Shown piece after piece: positions 27,130 through 34,729 of a stretch of DNA of 64,000 bases (its first letter is position 1; each line of letters opens with the position of its first letter). The notes under the pieces are model-generated. The model saw only the letters and a list, made by a program, of their open reading frames with translations, searched no databases and was not told the DNA's origin. Made by a program: the position numbers and the translations under genes. Source of the DNA: Zhongshania sp. (lineage in GTDB: Bacteria; Pseudomonadota; Gammaproteobacteria; Pseudomonadales; Spongiibacteraceae); the NCBI RefSeq assembly GCF_029212375.1, contig NZ_JARGNU010000002.1:286260-350259 (forward strand). Reading direction: 5' to 3'.

Positions 27130-28338
27130 TTATACGCGCTCTATTATGGTTGCTACGCCCATGCCGATACCCACGCACAGCGAGATCAGTGCGGTGTGTT
27201 GACCGCGGCGTTCCAATTCGTCGAGTACTGTGCCGATCAACATACCGCCGGTGGCACCCAGTGGGTGACCCATGGCAATGGCGCCACCATTAACGTTGAT
27301 TTTGTCGTGGGGAATGTTTAGCTCGCGCATAAACTCAAGCACTACCGAAGCAAAGGCTTCGTTGAGTTCAAACAGGTCAATGTCGGCAGCGTTCATGCCT
27401 GCATTTTTCAGTGCTTTGCGCGCGGCAGCGGCAGGGCCGGTGAGCATAATGGTGGGTTCACTGCCCACCGAGGCAAAGGCACGAATACGTGCGCGCGGTG
27501 TTAAACCAGCAGTTTTACCTTGGGCGGCGCTGCCAAGTAATAGTGCCGAGGCGCCGTCGACGATACCGCTAGAATTGCCTGCGGTATGCACGTGGTTAAT
27601 GGCAAAAACCTCTGGGTATTTTTGTTGGGCAATGGCGTTGTAGCCGCCTTGCTCACCCATTGCTGCAAAGGCTGGTTTTAGCGCTGCCAAATCGCCAGCC
27701 GTGGCACTTGGGCGCATATGTTCGTCTTTACTACATAAAGGCAGGCCGAGATCGTCAACCACGGTGATCATGGATTTACTAAAATAATCGTTTTCCCATG
27801 CATTGTGCGCGCGGCGTTGGCTCTCAAGGGCATAACTGTCGACATCGCTGCGGCTGAAACCACTGCGCGTGGCGATCAAATCGGCGCCAATGCCCTGCGG
27901 GGCAAAATAGGTTTTGCTGATCACTGCGGGGTCTCTGGCCCACGCGCCGCCCTGGCTGCCCATGGGCACCCGCGACATAGACTCCACACCGCCGCTAATG
28001 ATCATGCCCGCTTGGCCAGACATGATTTGCGCTGCGCCAAGATTCACCGCATCTAATCCAGACGAACAGGCGCGATCAATTTGCATACCGGGCACCGATT
28101 CGTCGTAGTCTGCCATGAGCAGTGCGGGGCGGGCCATATTGCAGCCCTGTTCGCCAACGGGGGTAACGATGCCGAGGATGACATCATCTATAGTAGAGGT
28201 GTCTAGGTCACTGCGTGACTTAATGGCATTAAGTGTTTGGGCTGCCAATTCGATAGGGGGCACACTGTGTAAGCCGCCATCAGGCCGACCTTTGCCGCGA
28301 GGGGTGCGCACGTGATCGAAGATGAATGCATCAATCAT
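27130..28338 (-). CDS. Acetyl-CoA C-acyltransferase (3-ketoacyl-CoA thiolase)
   Basis: 402 residues with the full thiolase catalytic set: nucleophile Cys91 in DRACSSGLDA, His in GGAIAMGHPLGATGG, and the second Cys in LCVGIGMG near the C-terminus. It cleaves 3-ketoacyl-CoA to acetyl-CoA and a shortened acyl-CoA. It is the first gene of the left-going run with the FadJ-like gene and is divergent from the crotonase at 28670. The intergenic region carries the AATCAT-type palindromes. Confidence 0.94.
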   Translation of the reverse strand: MIDAFIFDHVRTPRGKGRPDGGLHSVPPIELAAQTLNAIKSRSDLDTSTIDDVILGIVTPVGEQGCNMARPALLMADYDESVPGMQIDRACSSGLDAVNLGAAQIMSGQAGMIISGGVESMSRVPMGSQGGAWARDPAVISKTYFAPQGIGADLIATRSGFSRSDVDSYALESQRRAHNAWENDYFSKSMITVVDDLGLPLCSKDEHMRPSATAGDLAALKPAFAAMGEQGGYNAIAQQKYPEVFAINHVHTAGNSSGIVDGASALLLGSAAQGKTAGLTPRARIRAFASVGSEPTIMLTGPAAAARKALKNAGMNAADIDLFELNEAFASVVLEFMRELNIPHDKINVNGGAIAMGHPLGATGGMLIGTVLDELERRGQHTALISLCVGIGMGVATIIERV

Positions 28339-28521
28339 GGTGTAGTCTCATTGAAATTGCCAAATTTTACCCAGTGACTTGTCGGTGTTTCCCTTGGAGC
28401 TGGGTTTGTTACCTACACTGGGCATTGTTATGAGTTAGCAAGTGAAGCACGGTTAAACTGCCGGTGGGCGGGCAGAAAAAGTGGTTCATGGCTATGTATA
28501 ATTTGGACTATAACACCTATA

Positions 28522-28545
28522 ATGATTTAAATCATCTATATGATA
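28522..28545. promoter_or_regulatory. Overlapping palindromes in the divergent thiolase/crotonase promoter region
   Basis: ATGATTTAAATCAT (28522-28535) is a perfect 14-bp palindrome. It overlaps AATCAT-CTAT-ATGATA (28530-28545), nearly the same site as the perfect palindrome at 3575-3590. The 331-bp region between the divergent genes is otherwise AT-rich and holds no gene, so it probably contains both promoters. The TetR genes at 38538 or 48622, the MarR at 52469 or a regulator outside the window could bind here. Confidence 0.5.
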
Positions 28546-28669
28546 GGATGTATGACATAGGCTTTTGGCCTCACCCGAAATTTAATTGAGCCGATTAGGG
28601 CGATTTGGCGAATATTTGCGCCGCGCGTCTACCTACAATAATCGTGATAGATCAATAAGGACGACCAGC

Positions 28670-29461
28670 ATGGCGAGTGAATTCAACACTATTTTGTTCG
28701 AAGTGGCAGACAAGGTAGCCACCATTACTATTAATCGCCCCGACGCGCTGAATGCTTTCACCATGGAGATGTGTGAAGAATTCGACCAGCTCTGGAAGCA
28801 AATTAATACCGACGACGGAATTAATGCGGTGGTTATTCGCGCCGCAGACGGTCGCGCGTTTTCAACAGGGGCCGATGTTAAGTCTGGCGTCAGTGCCGAC
28901 CAAACCACCAACCCCTTTTATGTAAAAGACCCCGGCGATTATTTTGGGCCGCGCTCTAATCATTGCTGGAAACCGGTGATCGTTGCAGTACACGGCCTGT
29001 GCTGCGCAGGCGGTTTCTATTTTCTTAATCAAGCCGATTTTGTAATTTGCTCTGATGATGCTCAGTTTTTTGATCCACATGTTAGCTACGGCATGGTGTG
29101 TGGGGTAGAGCCAGTGGGCATGGCATACCGAGTGCCGCTGCAGGAAGTGCTGCGTATTTCCCTGATGGGTGGCGACGAGCGCGTCTCTGCGCAAACGGCC
29201 TTACGCATTAATTTGGTTTCAGAGGTTGTGGCCAAAGCAGATCTTTGGGCGCACGCCCATAACTTGGCCAGCAAGATTGCCGCTAAGCCGCCCTCGGCAA
29301 TACAAAACACCGTTCGCGCAATTTGGGAGGGCTTAGACATGCCTCGTGCTGCTGCGCTCAATCACGCCCTGCGGTTGTGTGAAATTGGCAATCCAAAAGC
29401 CGCACAAGAGCTAGATGTAGACGCTGCGCGTAAAGCGGCAAAAGAATACGAGATTCGCTGA
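28670..29461 (+). CDS. Crotonase-family protein lacking the hydratase glutamates
   Basis: 263 residues from ATG 28670 (ATAAGGACG upstream; the in-frame TTG at 28586 is less likely). Oxyanion-hole segments are intact (FSTGADVK; HGLCCAGGFYF). At the two positions that hold the acid/base Glu of 2-enoyl-CoA hydratase, the sequence reads DPHVSYG and VLRISLMG, so both Glu appear replaced (His and Arg by eye). The fold should bind an acyl-CoA and stabilise an enolate. The reaction may be isomerisation, C-C cleavage, thioester hydrolysis or decarboxylation rather than hydration. Its stop overlaps the next start by one base. Confidence 0.85.
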   Translation: MASEFNTILFEVADKVATITINRPDALNAFTMEMCEEFDQLWKQINTDDGINAVVIRAADGRAFSTGADVKSGVSADQTTNPFYVKDPGDYFGPRSNHCWKPVIVAVHGLCCAGGFYFLNQADFVICSDDAQFFDPHVSYGMVCGVEPVGMAYRVPLQEVLRISLMGGDERVSAQTALRINLVSEVVAKADLWAHAHNLASKIAAKPPSAIQNTVRAIWEGLDMPRAAALNHALRLCEIGNPKAAQELDVDAARKAAKEYEIR

Positions 29462-30378
29462 TGGCTGCTGCAACTGCCTGCCATGACGCGCTGGCCTATA
29501 CGCCTTCGTGGTCTGAGTATCGTGAAATACGTGGCGTTCGCTACCACGTGCGCCAATGGGGCAAAGCGGGCGCGCCAAAGGTGTTTTTGTTTCACGGTTG
29601 GATGGATGTGTCGGCAACGTGGCAGTTTTTGGTGGATGAGCTTATCGCGCAATCCAGCCAAAATTGGCATTTTATTGCCCCCGACTGGAGTGGCTACGGC
29701 TTGTCGGCGCCGCGTCCGGGAGGCTCCTTGTTTATTGGTTATTTGGCCGACATGGAGCAGCTGGTTAAGGCCTATTGCGGTGACGAGCAGCAAGTAAAAA
29801 TTATCGGCCACAGCATGGGCGCTAATTTATCTTCTATGTATAGCGGCGCACGGCCAGATCGGGTCAGCCATTTCGTCAATATCGAGGGTTTGGCGCCCAT
29901 GCCTGGTGGCTTGCTCAGCAGCGGTGTGCCTAAGTCTGTGGCGCGCTGGCTTGATGGCCCCCGAGGTATAAGCAAGTCTTATCAAAGTCATAGCGAGTTT
30001 GCCGCGCGCTTAGTTGAAAGGAACCCGCGCCTTAGACCTGAATGGGCCGCCTTTTTGGCGGAGCATTTTTTAGGGGTATTGGCCGACGGCAGTTTGGCAC
30101 CGCTAGCCGATGCTGAATCCCGCCAGATTACGCCAATTTACCCCCATTACGAGCAAGTGGAAGAACTGTTGCGAAATATTCGCGCCAAGGTCTTGCTGTG
30201 CCGCGGGCTTAAATCTTTTGTCGCCGATATCTTTGCTAAAGACAGTGCGGCCTTAGCGAGCAGGCTTAAGTGTTATCAGCATCGTAGTGATCTTGTGCTT
30301 GAAGATGCCTCACACAACTTGCACCACGAATTTCCAGAACGAGTAGCTGCCGACGTGTTGGCGCTGTTTTCTCAATAA
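29461..30378 (+). CDS. Alpha/beta-fold hydrolase
   Basis: 305 residues of the alpha/beta hydrolase superfamily. An HGW oxyanion segment (FLFHGWMD), the nucleophile elbow GHSMGAN and a C-terminal histidine in EDASHNLHHEFP complete a likely Ser-Asp-His triad. There is no signal peptide, so it is cytoplasmic. The ATG overlaps the crotonase stop by one base, indicating coupling. It could hydrolyse a C-C bond (MhpC/HsaD-like), an ester or a CoA thioester of a pathway intermediate. The sequence does not discriminate between these. Confidence 0.85.
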   Translation: MAAATACHDALAYTPSWSEYREIRGVRYHVRQWGKAGAPKVFLFHGWMDVSATWQFLVDELIAQSSQNWHFIAPDWSGYGLSAPRPGGSLFIGYLADMEQLVKAYCGDEQQVKIIGHSMGANLSSMYSGARPDRVSHFVNIEGLAPMPGGLLSSGVPKSVARWLDGPRGISKSYQSHSEFAARLVERNPRLRPEWAAFLAEHFLGVLADGSLAPLADAESRQITPIYPHYEQVEELLRNIRAKVLLCRGLKSFVADIFAKDSAALASRLKCYQHRSDLVLEDASHNLHHEFPERVAADVLALFSQ

Positions 30379-30463
30379 ATAAAGTCTGAGTTTAATATCG
30401 ACTGAGGCCTAGTGTTAGCCGCGTAATATAGCTACCGAGGCTCCGCTTATAAGGAGAGCAAAA

Positions 30464-31411
30464 ATGACTAAAAATGACGTTGTAGATCCAATGGCCTTGC
30501 GTAATGCACTAGGGTGTTTTACGACCGGTGTTACGGTAGTAACAACCTGCAACGATGGCGTAGACGCCGGCGTTACCGTAAATAGTTTTAACTCAGTGTC
30601 TCTGGACCCGCCAATGGTGCTGTGGAGTCTGGCAAAATCGGCGGGTAGTTTTAATACCTACCACACCGCAGACCATTTTGCGGTGCATATTTTGGCTGCA
30701 GACCAAGAGCCAATATCCCAGCGTTTTGCAACACGGGGTATCGACAAATTCGCTGAGGTTGATTTTCATCGCGGCGTTGGCGGCGTGCCAATTTTGGACG
30801 GCTGCTCAGCGGTATTTCATTGCAAAACGGTATACCGCTACGAGGGTGGCGACCACGAAATTTATGTTGGCCACGTCGAAAAACTCGAACACTTTGACCG
30901 CAAAGCGCTGGTATTTCACGGCGGCAAATACGCTTTGGCCGTGCCCAAGAAAAAGCCAGAAGCATTAGTAGACGATGTGCGCAGCCGTGGTTTTTCGGCA
31001 AATTCGCTCACCTACTTAATGGGCTTGGTGTATTTCCAGTTAATGAAGCGCGCTTCGACAGAGCTGAAAAAGCGTGGCATTACCGAAACTGAAATGGCGG
31101 TGCTTAATATTCTTGCTATCGAAGATAAGCGCACAGCGGCCGAAATCGACAGCCTAGTGCAGGTTAGCGGCTACCGCGTGGATGACGCGGTTCTTCGCGC
31201 CATGGCAGAAAAGAAACTGCTCTCCCTTACCGACGATGACGGTGTTTTGCGGAGCACCTTGCAGGATGCTGGGCGCGAATTGCAGCTAGAGCAGCTCGCC
31301 TTTATTCAGGCCCTAGAAGATGACGCCTTGCCAGACGAAGCCTACGCCGAAACGGTTTTAGCAAAGGATTTATTAAAGGCGACTGCGCGAAAACTGCTAC
31401 AGGCAGAATAG
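30464..31411 (+). CDS. Flavin reductase with C-terminal MarR-like domain (HPAH C1 type)
   Basis: 315 residues. Residues 1-165 are a flavin reductase-like FMN-binding domain (ALGCFTTGVTVVTT; HFAVHILAADQ). Residues about 190-300 form a MarR-like winged helix (MAVLNILAIEDKRTAAEI). This architecture and length match the C1 reductase of Acinetobacter p-hydroxyphenylacetate hydroxylase, in which the C-terminal domain is an effector-controlled autoinhibitory switch. It should supply reduced flavin to a two-component monooxygenase, but no such oxygenase is in the window. RBS AAGGAGAG precedes the ATG. Confidence 0.85.
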   Translation: MTKNDVVDPMALRNALGCFTTGVTVVTTCNDGVDAGVTVNSFNSVSLDPPMVLWSLAKSAGSFNTYHTADHFAVHILAADQEPISQRFATRGIDKFAEVDFHRGVGGVPILDGCSAVFHCKTVYRYEGGDHEIYVGHVEKLEHFDRKALVFHGGKYALAVPKKKPEALVDDVRSRGFSANSLTYLMGLVYFQLMKRASTELKKRGITETEMAVLNILAIEDKRTAAEIDSLVQVSGYRVDDAVLRAMAEKKLLSLTDDDGVLRSTLQDAGRELQLEQLAFIQALEDDALPDEAYAETVLAKDLLKATARKLLQAE

Positions 31412-31450
31412 CGAGCGCAGCATCATTAAATTAAAAGAATGAGGGTTTTC

Positions 31451-32959
31451 ATGAGCACTACCATTAGCAAAAATCAACAAGCGGTTATTATCGGCGTAGG
31501 CGAGATCACCGAGAAATTAGAAAACGGTCAAATTGGCCGTGAACCCATGCGCTTGATTGTTAGTGCCTGCGAAAATGCAATGGCCGATACCGGCGCCAAC
31601 AGCGAGGCACTAAAGGCCGTGATCAGCGCTGTATATGTGATCAATCAAATGGGCTGGCCCTACGCCGATCTTGCCAGTTTGACCGCCGAAAACCTTGGCA
31701 TTAGCAATGCGCTGTGTGAAGAAAGCCCCGTTGGCGGCAATATGCCCACCCTGTATTTAACCGAGGCCGCACGTCAGGTGCAGAGCGGTGAACAGGCAAT
31801 GGTCATCGTTGCTGGTGGCGAGGCAACCGCCTCGCTGGTAGCGGCGGGTAAATTACAACAGCGACCAAACTGGACGCCACCGCAAGCGGGTAAACCACGC
31901 CCGAGCAAAGCCGACTTCTTTCACCCCGAAGCGCTTAAATACGGCCTAAATATGCCGATAGACGTCTACCCCTTATACGACAACGCAATTCGCGCAGAGT
32001 GGGGCCAAAGTTTTGCCGAGGCTCAGCGGGAGTCGGGTGATATTGGCGCGGGCATGGCGGCGGTGGCTGCGGCTAATCCAAATTCGTGGTTAGGCAAAGC
32101 TTTCTCTTCTGAAGAAATCAGCACGCCGTCAGAAAAGAACCGCTTGGTCGTTCACCCCTACACCAAGTGGATGATCGCCAATCCGGTGGTGAATCAGGCC
32201 TCGGCCTGCATTGTTACCACCTATGAAAAAGCCATTGCCCTTGGTGTGGCCGAAGACAAATTGGTCTACATTGGCAGCGGCGTGGGCGGTGCAGAACCAC
32301 GGGATATCTTGTCGCGCAGTGGCTATACCGAGGCCCACGCCATGTCATCGGTATTGAAGAAAACCTTAGAAGTAAATGACATGAGCGCAGTGCCTGAGCT
32401 GGTCGAACTCTACAGCTGCTTCCCCTGCGTACCCAAGTTAGCACGGCGCGCCTTAGGGCTAAGCGAAACCGCCGTACTGTCGGTTACTGGGGGCTTAACT
32501 TTCTTTGGCGCGGCGGTAAACAATTACATGGGCCATGCCATTGCCGCTATGGTTCACGCTATTCGCGCAGGCAAAGGCGAAAACGGTTTGCTGTATGGCA
32601 ACGGCGAGTTTGTAACCAAACACCATGCAGTAGTTTTGTATCGCCAGCCAGCTAGCAATCCAGTCGAGAATCTTAATTTACAAGACGATTTAGACGCTAA
32701 CTACGGCGACGTGCCCGAAGTACTTAGCGCCTACAGTGGCCCATCGATTCTAGAAACCTACTCGCTATGGTATTCCCGTGACGGCCAACCCGAGCGCGCG
32801 GCATTAATTTGCAGAACCCCAGAAAACAAACGCCACCTCGCAGCGGTTAATGCCCCAGCGACCTTGCAAGCCCTTATCAGCGGCGAAAAGGAAGTGATTG
32901 GCGCGAGCGGCGTGGCTAGCGCGGGGGATGATGGTCTTAACTACTGGCTTGCTGTTTAA
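31451..32959 (+). CDS. Thiolase-like (SCP2-type) protein with extra C-terminal domain
   Basis: 502 residues from ATG 31451 with GAGGG upstream. The thiolase fold is recognisable (GEITEKLENG near the start, FFGAAVNNYMGHAIAAMVHAI near residue 360), followed by the additional C-terminal domain of type-I thiolase-like proteins. The loop normally carrying the nucleophilic Cys reads EESPVGGNMP, without Cys. Classical thiolysis is therefore doubtful; an SCP2-thiolase-like lyase or aldolase role is possible. It ends the right-going run that begins at 28670 and is followed by long repeat arrays. Confidence 0.82.
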   Translation: MSTTISKNQQAVIIGVGEITEKLENGQIGREPMRLIVSACENAMADTGANSEALKAVISAVYVINQMGWPYADLASLTAENLGISNALCEESPVGGNMPTLYLTEAARQVQSGEQAMVIVAGGEATASLVAAGKLQQRPNWTPPQAGKPRPSKADFFHPEALKYGLNMPIDVYPLYDNAIRAEWGQSFAEAQRESGDIGAGMAAVAAANPNSWLGKAFSSEEISTPSEKNRLVVHPYTKWMIANPVVNQASACIVTTYEKAIALGVAEDKLVYIGSGVGGAEPRDILSRSGYTEAHAMSSVLKKTLEVNDMSAVPELVELYSCFPCVPKLARRALGLSETAVLSVTGGLTFFGAAVNNYMGHAIAAMVHAIRAGKGENGLLYGNGEFVTKHHAVVLYRQPASNPVENLNLQDDLDANYGDVPEVLSAYSGPSILETYSLWYSRDGQPERAALICRTPENKRHLAAVNAPATLQALISGEKEVIGASGVASAGDDGLNYWLAV

Positions 32960-32976
32960 GTAAAACGAATAGCGGG

Positions 32977-33549
32977 AAATGCCGTCATGCCGAACTTTGT
33001 GCGCTGTCATGCTGAACCTCCTACAGAGTTATTCTGAGCTCCCTCTATCGTCATTCTGAACTCCCTACATCGTCATTCTGAACTTGATTCAGAATCCAAT
33101 ACCACTGAACTAGTTCACAGTGCCCCCACCAGATGCCGGATCACGTCCGGCATGACGGCTTCGTTGTAAATGGCATCATGCCAAACTTTGTGCGCTGTCA
33201 TGCTGAACCTCCTACAGAGTTATTCTGAGCTCCCTCTATCGTCATTCTGAACTCCCTACATCGTCATTCTGAACTTGATTCAGAATCCAATACCACTGAA
33301 CTAGTTCACAGTGCCCCCACCAGATGCCGGATCACGTCCGGCATGACGGCTTCGTTGTAAATGGCATCATGCCAAACTTTGTGCGCTGTCATGCTGAACC
33401 TCCTACAGAGTTATTCTGAGCTCCCTCTATCGTCATTCTGAACTCCCTACATCGTCATTCTGAACTTGATTCAGAATCCAATACCACTGAACTAGTTCAC
33501 AGTGCCCCCACCAGATGCCGGATCAAGTCCGGCATGACGGCTTCGTTGT
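32977..33549. repeat. Three tandem copies of a 191-bp unit built from REP-like hairpins
   Basis: Copies start at 32977, 33168 and 33359, exactly 191 bp apart. By eye they differ by only a few bases near the start of copy 1 and in one loop base (TCACG in copies 1-2, TCAAG in copy 3). Each unit holds several CGTCATTCTGAA starts, a hairpin with arms ATTCTGAA/TTCAGAAT, a GAACTAGTTC palindrome and a hairpin with arms ATGCCGGA/TCCGGCAT ending ATGACGG. The near-identity points to recent tandem amplification. It is non-coding. Confidence 0.9.
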
Positions 33550-34030
33550 AGAGTCCGGCATGACGGTTTTGTCGTAGAGATTGTCATTCCTGAGTTCGCT
33601 ACGCCGTCATTCTGAACTTCCTATACGGTCTGTGAACTCCCTACATCGTCATTCTGAACTTGATTCAGAATCCATATACCACCGAACTAGCTCACGGTGC
33701 CTCCGCCAGATGCCGGATCAAGTCCGGCATGACGGCTTCGTTGTAGAGGCTGTCATTCCTGAATTCGCTACGCGTTCATTCCGAACTTCTTATACGGTCT
33801 TATGAACTCCCGCTATCGTCATTCTGAACTCGATTCAGAATCCATATACCACCGAACTAGTTCACAGTGGCTCCACCAGTTACCGGATCAAGTCCGGTAT
33901 GACGGCTTCGTTGTAGAGAGTGTCATTCTGAACTTTCTACATCGTCATTCTGAACTTGATTCAGAATCCATATACCACTGAACTAGTTCACGGTGCCCCT
34001 CCAGATACCCACTAAAGTTCGGCATGACGG
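33550..34030. repeat. Diverged copies of the REP-like composite element
   Basis: At least three further copies follow the tandem array, each with a CGTCATTCTGAA start, the CTTGA-loop hairpin, a central palindrome and the TCAAG-loop hairpin ending in ATGACGG. In the copy at 33881-33899 the second stem is TACCGGA/TCCGGTA, so a G-C pair became A-T on both sides, which preserves pairing. Between 34031 and 34237 I see no gene; a 57-bp stretch at 34082-34138 recurs at 46480-46538. Confidence 0.85.
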
Positions 34031-34237
34031 CATCACACTCGTGAAAGACGCGTATTCACCTGCGTCGCTACACTGGTGGCGGAATAAGCTGTATATTTTT
34101 TCGTCGCTAAGACTTTTGCTCGGCTTGCGGCTGAGTGTCGATACTATTATTTAAATTTAATGGGTTGCGCTAGTTGTTGTGGTGCTTCTTCACGGCAAGC
34201 CGTGCGTGCTTGAGATCCAATTGTTATGCATTCAGAG

Positions 34238-34293
34238 TGGGGACGACCCCATCTCTCAAAAATCACTAGGCGACGGCCCCTATAATTGAGAGG
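34238..34293 (+). promoter_or_regulatory. Guanidine-II (mini-ykkC) riboswitch
   Basis: Two small hairpins with ACGR tetraloops sit in tandem: TGGGG-ACGA-CCCCA (34238-34251) and TAGGCG-ACGG-CCCCTA (34267-34282). The second has one C-C mismatch where a G-C pair is expected. The linker CTCTCAA (34253-34259) is exactly complementary to TTGAGAG (34286-34292), which contains the ribosome-binding site 7 nt before the SMR gene start. This is the layout of guanidine-II riboswitches, in which guanidine binding stabilises the hairpins and frees the Shine-Dalgarno. The gene it controls is a Gdx/SugE homologue, the expected partner, but is now broken. Confidence 0.82.
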
Positions 34294-34298
34294 TGTTT

Positions 34299-34615
34299 AT
34301 GAACTGGTTTATTCTTTTCGTGGCAGGATAGCTTGAGATTGGCTGGGCAATTGGGCTGAAATATACCGAGAGCTTTACTAAATTTTGGCCGACGCTAGGT
34401 ACCGTGTTTGCGCTAGTTGCGAGCGCTTTTTGCTAAGTATCGCAATGAGAACCTTTCCCGTTGGTACAGCCTACGCTGTATGGGTAGGCATTGGCGCTAT
34501 TGGAACCGCAATATTGGGTATCATACTTTTCAATGAGTCCACTGACGTACTAAAAATCGTTAGCCTTGGTTTTATTTTTGTGGGAATCGTCGGCCTTAAA
34601 TTGGCGCATGCCTGA
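34299..34615 (+). pseudogene. Degenerate SMR-family guanidinium exporter (Gdx/SugE)
   Basis: The translated sequence follows E. coli SugE along its length: MNWFILFVAG, then an in-frame TAG at codon 11, then LEIGWAIGLKYT. After a frameshift near 34430 in a T5 run (one T appears lost) it continues [16 protein letters not shown] and ends IVGLKLAHA. The [13 protein letters not shown] motif is diagnostic of the Gdx subgroup, which exports guanidinium in exchange for protons. Two independent lesions mean no functional protein, and the riboswitch upstream also has a damaged stem. Between 34616 and 34729 nothing was recognised. Confidence 0.85.
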
Positions 34616-34729
34616 CAAAGCGCTGCGCACGGATAAATGACGGGTCGCGAAGTGAATGCAAGCAATTAGAAAATGAGTATTGAAATGAGTGTTGTCAGTT
34701 TCAGTAGAATGCTAAGCGGGAACTGCTTT

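Noticed and set aside
32977-33549. CRISPR-like regular repeats
   Set aside because: Units of 191 bp are repeated head to tail with no unique spacers, and no cas genes are present.
33581-33805. ORF of 74 codons inside the repeats
   Set aside because: It is built entirely from REP-like monomers; its protein is a low-complexity repetition of HSELDSES-type words. Similar false ORFs occur at 44393-44807.
34385-34615. Functional 76-residue membrane protein
   Set aside because: Its first 15 codons are out of frame with the Gdx homology; it is only the 3' part of a frameshifted pseudogene.
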